A stretch of 35,738 bases of DNA from an uncultured Prevotellaceae bacterium (GTDB lineage: Bacteria > Bacteroidota > Bacteroidia > Bacteroidales > Bacteroidaceae), in the NCBI GenBank assembly GCA_902770195.1, contig CACXSA010000046.1, positions 1-35,738 on the forward strand, in the 5' to 3' direction. Under the pieces are notes generated by a model. The model did no database searches. It had not been told where the DNA came from and worked only from the letters and a program-made list of their open reading frames with translations. Positions 31,051 to 35,738 of this stretch are shown here, one piece after another (position 1 is the stretch's first letter; each line of letters starts with the position of its first letter). Both the position numbers and the translations under genes were made by a program.

Positions 31051-31082
31051 AAAGGTGGTTGGTCGTAATGCCAGCCACCTTT
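31051..31082 (+). terminator. Terminator of flavodoxin operon
   Basis: 12-bp stem AAAGGTGGTTGG / CCAGCCACCTTT (one G-U pair) with an 8-base loop, 32 bases after the fldA stop. The following T-run is short (TTG...TTTT), so strength is uncertain. Confidence 0.7.
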
Positions 31083-31120
31083 GAATCACCTTTTCCCACC
31101 TATATTTAATTATATTATTA

Positions 31121-31138
31121 ACAGGGGTTTACCCCTGT
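31121..31138. other. Small hairpin in AT-rich gap
   Basis: ACAGGGG-TTTA-CCCCTGT, a perfect 7-bp stem inside a very AT-rich stretch (31100-31180). Apart from this and the promoter at 31224-31255, I see nothing in the gap 31083-31281. Confidence 0.55.
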
Positions 31139-31223
31139 ATATTATTATACAAAATATATATTTAAATAACTGATAACCAGATGGTTAAACATTGTTAGAA
31201 AGATACTCTTTTTGCTCTGAAAA

Positions 31224-31255
31224 TTTGGTTCGATAGCATAATCATCCTATCTTTG
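31224..31255 (+). promoter_or_regulatory. Promoter of agmatine-deiminase-like gene
   Basis: TTTG at 31224-31227, exactly 20 bases, TATCTTTG at 31248-31255, then ATG at 31282. Confidence 0.8.
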
Positions 31256-31281
31256 CACTCACATTTCAAAACAGTACAGGT

Positions 31282-32467
31282 ATGGAAAAGTATCTATTAG
31301 ATTCCAAAGCTCCAGGAGCATTTTCTTCAGAAGTGATGCACAAAGTTGTATTAAACGGTATCGATTTTGAACTCCCAGAGAATATATGGGATGCTATTGA
31401 TGATGCATTTGGCAATTACTGGAATGTTGAAGTTGGCTATGGCGGCTGGCCAGATTTCAATTCTGCCGTCAGATCCATCTCTAATTGGTTGCAAAAGGAA
31501 CATATTATTTTTCCATTAGGTAAGATTGCAACCATCGTGAATGTAATGTTTGACTGGATTGAACAAATTCCTGGAGCAACTCTTGATGATAGCGAAGTGG
31601 TTGTCCCCCACCATTTCGAAGAGGCTGAGCGACTCCGTCAGGAGATTAAGAAACAGGAACGTAATGGTATATCTGATATACCAGTCGATAACTTTAATGA
31701 TACCATGACAAATTTCGTGTATATCTCCGATAAATTGAAAGAATTCTATCCCAGAACCTATTCACGACTTACCAAACTATTCAATGAGATGGATATTGAA
31801 TGGGGTGAGATCGAGGGTACGAAAGATATTTGGATTCGTGATTATATGCCCATTCAGATATCTGATGACCGCTTCATCAGGAAACGTTGTTACGTGTGCA
31901 GGGCATAGAGTACTCACGGATAAGGTGTTCCAAGAAAACGGAAAGGAGAAATATGACCCGGATTATTGTGATTACATAAGTCACGTTCTTGATTCTAGGG
32001 TTATTTTCCTGCCTTGGCATTGTGATAATCCACAGGAGCCTAATGCTGATGTTTATGGGCATGCAGACGGTCTTGTACATTGGACTGGTGATAACAGAGT
32101 CTTAATGTCCAATCATCGAGATTATTATCCTGAAGAAGCAGATGAGATCAAATACCGCCTAGAGGTTGCAGGATTCGAGGTGATAGAAATGCTTTTTGAC
32201 GTACCAAATCCAAATAGTGACTTCAATTGGGCATATGTCAACTATCTTCAAGTTGGAAGTAAGATTATCGTGCCAACATTTGGAATACCTGAAGATAAAC
32301 TGGCATTAAAGTATATCCGGGATGCTAATCCGGGATGTGTCGTGCGTGGTTTCCGAATGAGAGATATTGCTAAAAATGGTGGTGCCCTTCATTGCATTAC
32401 ATGGAACATAAAGAAATCGGTATTACCCTTCGAACCAGAGGAAAAAGACTCGATTTTACTATTTTAA
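31282..32467 (+). pseudogene. Agmatine-deiminase (PAD_porph) family gene, frameshifted by an internal deletion
   Basis: Reading 31282-31908 gives an unfamiliar N-terminal region of about 135 residues ('NIWDAIDDAFGNYWNVEVGYGGWPDFN...'), then the start of the deiminase domain: 'FYPRTYSRLTKLFNEMDIEWGEIEGTKDIWIRDYMPIQ'. At about 31874-31881 the frame breaks; another frame continues with 'GNVVTCAGHRVLTDKVF' to 32467, including 'YGHADGLVHW' and the catalytic Cys in 'NGGALHCITWNI'. The 40 or so residues that normally join the two halves are missing, so this is a deletion, not a one-base slip. Family enzymes hydrolyse agmatine or peptidyl-arginine. The aspartate, histidine and cysteine of the active site all survive, but on two frames. 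Probably non-functional if the assembly is right. Confidence 0.75.
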
Positions 32468-32504
32468 CTTTGTGTTATTTTTAATTAAATATAAACAAAC
32501 TATT

Positions 32505-33251
32505 ATGGATGTAAAAAACAACTTCGAAAATTTCCTCACCAAAAAGAATCCGAATGATTTTACTGAAATATCTCAGTTTCAGAAGTTCTTTGATGAGGTT
32601 GCTAAGTATTTGTTTGGTAATGTTGCTATAGTATTTGGTCCTGAACCTGATGGAACTAAATACTACTTTGCAGAAATTGAATTTTACTATAAAAATGAAA
32701 AAGCAAAGGAAATAGTAATCAAGCCAAAAGATGATAAAGAAAAAGAAAAGACAGTGGAATCATCTTTTTATTCTTGTACTTATAAACGTAAACGTGAGGC
32801 AGGAAAGCTATTTTGGCACTATAGCGGTATAGACATCTGCTTTAATTCTACAGAGAATAATTATGGTGGAATATTGATTCGGAGTCTAATAAAAATTGTC
32901 AAGGGTGCTCAACCTGAACTTATTGCAGGACCTTTACGATGTGCAAATGAACTTATGAATCAATCTGTTCTTGAAGGAAAAGATTCAATCCCACATATTA
33001 TTGAACTTAAAAGGGATGAAGAATATACCATAATGTCAACAATAAGACAAGGTCTTGAAACATCTAAAAAATATAGTGATTTAATAAGCCAAATAGAAAT
33101 TGTCGATGGGTTTGCGAAACCTAAGGGTTTTCCTTGTTTTTGCTACTATGTGAAAAGAGAAAGAGCAGAGTGGATAACAAACGTTGACGGTAAGAAGGTT
33201 AGATATAATGCTAATCCTGAAGAAAGGGGAATAATTAGAAAAGTAGAATAA
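32505..33251 (+). CDS. Unknown protein with 3-methyladenine-glycosylase-like motif order
   Basis: A 248-residue, lysine-rich soluble protein. ATG at 32505 follows an A-rich stretch; an in-frame ATG at 32472 would add a hydrophobic decapeptide and lies right after the previous stop. I do not recognise the family with certainty. The order 'YYFAEIEFYY', 'YSCTYKRKREAGKLFWHYSGIDICFNS', 'YGGILIRSLIKI', 'GPLRCANELM' recalls alkyladenine DNA glycosylases (Mpg: AEVEAY, T-R, YGMHxCxN, LIRA, GP-RL), but the match is weak and the conserved Mpg active-site context is incomplete. It is AT-rich like the gene before it, 37 bases away, and probably belongs to the same acquired block. Confidence 0.75.
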   Translation: MDVKNNFENFLTKKNPNDFTEISQFQKFFDEVAKYLFGNVAIVFGPEPDGTKYYFAEIEFYYKNEKAKEIVIKPKDDKEKEKTVESSFYSCTYKRKREAGKLFWHYSGIDICFNSTENNYGGILIRSLIKIVKGAQPELIAGPLRCANELMNQSVLEGKDSIPHIIELKRDEEYTIMSTIRQGLETSKKYSDLISQIEIVDGFAKPKGFPCFCYYVKRERAEWITNVDGKKVRYNANPEERGIIRKVE

Positions 33252-33334
33252 CCAGCATGTGAGCTATATAAAAAATATCTATCGTTGAGACTGATTTTTG
33301 CATGTCACAGTTTTTCCCCGACTAACCCTAACTT

Positions 33335-33356
33335 TTAGTCCGTAAGGACGGACTAA
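33335..33356. terminator. Hairpin, possible terminator
   Basis: Perfect 9-bp stem TTAGTCCGT / ACGGACTAA with loop AAGG, 83 bases after the previous stop. CCCGA (left) and TCGGG (right) can extend it as an outer stem. No long T-run follows, so an attenuator or other structured element is also possible. Confidence 0.55.
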
Positions 33357-33377
33357 TAACAAAAATCGGGCGACTAA

Positions 33378-33409
33378 TTTGGTTGTTCACTTAATTTGCT
33401 GTACCTTTG
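33378..33409 (+). promoter_or_regulatory. Promoter of DUF2851 gene
   Basis: TTTG at 33378-33381, exactly 20 bases, TACCTTTG at 33402-33409; ATG at 33439. Confidence 0.8.
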
Positions 33410-33438
33410 TGCAGAAATAAAAGCGAAAACCATTCAAA

Positions 33439-34737
33439 ATGGAACAACTACTGCATTATTGCTGGAAACATAAGATGTGGCCACTGGGTGATCTGGAGAC
33501 TACGGACGGACGTGTAGTCGAGGTGATAGACCCCGGGTTACACAATAGGAACGCAGGTCCGGACTTCTTCAATGCAAAGGTGAAGATAAACGGAACACTA
33601 TGGGTGGGCAATGTCGAAATACACGACAAGTCGAGCGACTGGTATGTGCACGGTCACGACAGGGATGCTCATTATAATAATGTAGTGCTTCACGTGGTGG
33701 GTGTTGCCGACCGCGATGTGCAGACACAAGAAGGCAACTTCGTGCCGCAAATGGTAATGACGGTTCCTCAGTCTGTGTATGACAACTATGCCGAACTGTT
33801 GCGTACAGATGCCTATCCTCCCTGTTACCGAATTATCCCTAACCTCACACGGCTGATGGTACACTCGTGGATGGCAGCTCTGCAGACAGAACGCCTGGAG
33901 CAAAAGACAGTGGCCATCGAGCAGCGAGCCTGTCAGGCTGGCGGATCATGGGAAGATGCCTTTTTCATCACACTGGCCCGCAACTATGGTTTCGGCATCA
34001 ACGGCGACGCTTTCGAGGAGTGGGCACGCCATATTCCCTTGCAAGCCGTAGGCAAGCACCGCGATGACTTGTTCCAGATAGAGGCTATCTTCATGGGACA
34101 GGCTGGACTTCTGGAACTGGAAGCCGTGCCGGAGCGATACCAGAAGGATGCTCTGAACGAAGGCTACTTCGCCAAGCTGCGCAACGAATATCAGTACCTG
34201 GCCCATAAGTTCTCGCTGAAGTCGATGGATTACAAGTTGTGGCGCTTCCTGCGGCTGCGTCCTCAGAACTTTCCCCACATCCGCATCTCGCAGCTGGCCA
34301 ACCTCTACTACCAACGCAAGTTATCGCTCTCGGCACTGGCTGACTGCAAGAACATGATAGCACTGGCAAGTCTGCTGCAGACGCAGGTGACACCCTATTG
34401 GGAAACCCACTACACGTTCGGTTCAGAAAGCATCCGTAGCACTAAACACCTGTCGCCAGCCTCTATCAATCTGCTGATCATCAATACGGGTGTGCCCATG
34501 CTCTTTGCCTATGGGCGCCATACTATGAAGGAAGAGCTCTGTGATCGTGCCTTCGACTTCCTGGAACAGCTAAAGGCGGAAAACAACCACATCATCCGCA
34601 TGTGGCAGGAGGTAGGACTTGAGGTCAACACAGCTGGCGACTCACAGGCACTGATACAACTGAAACGCGAGTACTGTGACAAGCGCGACTGTCTGCGCTG
34701 TCGCATTGGATATGAGTACTTGAAAAGTGAAAAGTGA
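33439..34737 (+). CDS. DUF2851 family protein
   Basis: A 432-residue soluble protein. 'LLHYCWKHKMWP', 'VIDPGLHNRNAGPDFFNAKVKINGTLWVGNVEIH' and 'SDWYVHGHDRDAHYNNVVLHVV' define DUF2851, a Bacteroidetes family of unknown function whose N-terminal part looks like a nuclease or hydrolase fold by residue pattern (GPDF...G.VEIH...H..D..Y.NV.LHVV), an inference only. The C-terminus has four cysteines ('CDKRDCLRCRIG'). The last codons (LKSEK and the stop) lie inside an AAAAGTG tandem repeat, so the C-terminus may vary between strains. The thioesterase gene follows after a repeat-filled gap of 129 bases. Confidence 0.87.
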   Translation: MEQLLHYCWKHKMWPLGDLETTDGRVVEVIDPGLHNRNAGPDFFNAKVKINGTLWVGNVEIHDKSSDWYVHGHDRDAHYNNVVLHVVGVADRDVQTQEGNFVPQMVMTVPQSVYDNYAELLRTDAYPPCYRIIPNLTRLMVHSWMAALQTERLEQKTVAIEQRACQAGGSWEDAFFITLARNYGFGINGDAFEEWARHIPLQAVGKHRDDLFQIEAIFMGQAGLLELEAVPERYQKDALNEGYFAKLRNEYQYLAHKFSLKSMDYKLWRFLRLRPQNFPHIRISQLANLYYQRKLSLSALADCKNMIALASLLQTQVTPYWETHYTFGSESIRSTKHLSPASINLLIINTGVPMLFAYGRHTMKEELCDRAFDFLEQLKAENNHIIRMWQEVGLEVNTAGDSQALIQLKREYCDKRDCLRCRIGYEYLKSEK

Positions 34738-34866
34738 TAAGTGAAAAGTGAAAAGTGCGCTCGACCTATGGTCGCTTTCTTGCTAAGGCAAGCGTCACCC
34801 TTCGGGATGCCGAGCGGACCTTGGTCAAAGAAAAGTGAAAAGTGAAAAATTAAAAATTAAAAATCA
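34724..34866 (+). repeat. AAAAGTG 7-bp repeats with composite palindromic module, copy 2
   Basis: AAAAGTG units run from inside the DUF2851 stop region to 34757. They are followed by hairpin CGACC-TAT-GGTCG (34762-34774) and the module CTTGCTAAGGCAAGCGTC...GCCGAGCGG (34779-34817) that matches 3541-3574. Then come more AAAAGTG and AAATTAA units up to the thioesterase ATG. No promoter box is clear in the gap. Confidence 0.8.
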
Positions 34867-35268
34867 ATGAGAAAATACGTTTTTGAGACAAGAATGGAGG
34901 TGCGCGACTACGAGTGCGACATTGAGGGTATTGTGAACAATGCCAACTATCTGCATTATACCGAGCATACACGCCATCTCTTCCTGAAGAAGTGCGGATT
35001 AAGTTTCGCACAGATGCACGAGAAAGGGGTGGATGCCGTGGTGGCTCGTATGGAACTGCAATACAAGGCTCCCCTGCGTTGTGACGATGAGTTCATATCG
35101 CGTCTATGGATAGAGAAAGACGGTTTCAAATACATCTTCCATCAGGACATCTACCGCGCCTCCGACGAGGCCATTTGCTTCAAGGGTAAGATTATGCTTG
35201 TCTGCCTTATCAACGGACAATTGGGTGAGAGCGAGGAATACGACCGTGCTTTTGCACCCTACCTGTAA
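34867..35268 (+). CDS. Hotdog-fold acyl-CoA thioesterase (YbgC/FadM type)
   Basis: A 133-residue protein of usual size for 4-hydroxybenzoyl-CoA-type thioesterases. 'EVRDYECDIEGIVNNANYLHYTEHTRHLFL' has the conserved aspartate and the Asn-Tyr of the active-site helix; 'VVARMELQYKAPLRCDDEF' completes the hotdog core. It cleaves acyl-CoA thioesters in the cytoplasm; chain preference is unknown. Its leader is the 7-bp repeat/palindrome block, with an A-rich stretch just before the ATG. Confidence 0.9.
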   Translation: MRKYVFETRMEVRDYECDIEGIVNNANYLHYTEHTRHLFLKKCGLSFAQMHEKGVDAVVARMELQYKAPLRCDDEFISRLWIEKDGFKYIFHQDIYRASDEAICFKGKIMLVCLINGQLGESEEYDRAFAPYL

Positions 35269-35330
35269 GTATTCCGTAAGCCGAATTGTTAAAATGAAGA
35301 CATTCTTTCTGTTTTTTTATAGAATTCCCT

Positions 35331-35338
35331 TATCTTTG
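35331..35338 (+). promoter_or_regulatory. Promoter-like -7 box without a recognisable gene
   Basis: TATCTTTG. Downstream, the frame ending at the TGA near 35480 reads QDLECKRVSNGQRVALYYVTY and more but has no ATG, GTG or TTG start in a good place. It may be a gene remnant. Nothing else is seen in 35269-35461. Confidence 0.45.
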
Positions 35339-35461
35339 CAATCACAAACATAAAGCATTAAAAAGTTATTTATTTCGCATTAACCCAAGATCTTGAGTGC
35401 AAGCGCGTTAGCAACGGTCAGAGAGTAGCCCTCTACTATGTAACATACAACAAGGGAGAAA

Positions 35462-35614
35462 TCAAAGATAGTCGGCCTTGACATCCACGGTAGCCGTACC
35501 GTTACGGGAAGCCAGTTGGTAGAGATTGCCCTGACGAGTGACCTTCATCACATCACCAACCGTCATGATTTTGTGGAAGTCGGCCACGGAGATATAGGCC
35601 ACACTGGGCACCAT
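35462..35614 (-). CDS. Small ORF of unknown function
   Basis: Encodes 50 residues starting MVPSVAYISVADFHKIMTVG and ending DVKADYL, from ATG 35614 to TGA 35462. It follows the stop of the gene at the window edge by 19 bases, with an A-rich leader (AAAAAAAACAATT) that suits Bacteroidetes translation starts. No family recognised. Confidence 0.5.
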   Translation of the reverse strand: MVPSVAYISVADFHKIMTVGDVMKVTRQGNLYQLASRNGTATVDVKADYL

Positions 35615-35633
35615 AATTGTTTTTTTTAACTTC

Positions 35634-35738
35634 TTACAGTCGGCAGGTCAGACCAATCTTGGCCTCGAACGTGCTGGCATGCACATTGTCGTGATACTTG
35701 TAGTTGGTGTGACGAATGAAGTAAGACCCCTGAGCGAT
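35634..35738 (-). CDS. C-terminal end of a protein running out of the window
   Basis: 34 residues before the TAA at 35634-35636: '...AQGSYFIRHTNYKYHDNV', then HASTFEAKIGLTCRL. The alternating pattern at the end could be the last strand of an outer-membrane barrel, but the final residue is Leu instead of the usual aromatic, so this is tentative. Confidence 0.5.
   Translation of the reverse strand: MAQGSYFIRHTNYKYHDNVHASTFEAKIGLTCRL

Overview
The window looks like a chromosomal segment of a Bacteroidales bacterium, most likely Prevotella-like. Start sites are preceded by the Bacteroidetes promoter pattern (TTTG, about 20 bases, TAnnTTTG) instead of -35/-10 boxes. Shine-Dalgarno sites are mostly absent. 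A secreted lyase ends in the 'DLQGRR...GLYIQNGRKYILK'-type tail common in Prevotella, and a DUF2023-flavodoxin pair is present. Most genes are roughly half GC by eye; the segment at about 31,020-33,430 is clearly AT-richer.

Layout. 1-1676 (minus): two toxin-antitoxin-like modules (zeta-like P-loop kinase plus small partner; PIN-domain protein plus small partner) driven by the same 32-bp promoter cassette. 1837-6742 (plus): secreted alpha/beta hydrolase, hemolysin-III membrane protein, acetyl/succinyl-CoA transferase and cysS. 6808-7593 (minus): papain-like lipoprotein protease. 7684-7982: a 42-bp tandem array. 8057-10236 (plus): HTH protein, a broken U32 peptidase gene and sufE. 10321-15760 (plus): a tightly packed run with an unknown protein, a degenerate and an intact histidine acid phosphatase, rpoN and a PAP2-like membrane protein. 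15890-18406: purE, ispG and a YafQ-type toxin-antitoxin pair, followed by a second 42-bp array (18451-18730). 18873-20009 (minus): a GNAT-like protein. 20148-28460: a pectin-related stretch with a secreted KdgF-like cupin, a PL10-like lyase and an EamA transporter (plus), then convergently a split PL1-like lyase, a cytidylate-kinase-like protein and an SF1 helicase (minus). 28545-29861 (minus): uracil permease. 30125-31018 (plus): DUF2023 protein and flavodoxin. 31282-33251: AT-rich island with a broken agmatine-deiminase-like gene and an unknown protein. 33439-35268: DUF2851 protein and hotdog thioesterase. 35462-35738 (minus): a small unknown ORF and the end of another gene.

Three themes stand out. 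First, short tandem repeats with 7-bp or 9-bp units fill the leaders of several genes, abut their start codons, and sit in frame inside hlyIII, cysS, an SF1 helicase and the start of ispG; they are interleaved with small palindromic modules, one of which recurs 31 kb away. Second, there are two unrelated 42-bp tandem arrays. Third, the window has many gene lesions: two deletions in a U32 peptidase, one in an agmatine deiminase homologue, a frameshift splitting a pectate lyase, an apparently shortened IspG and a phosphatase paralogue without its catalytic motif. Some of these could be assembly errors. I found no tRNA, rRNA, transposase, phage gene or CRISPR array.
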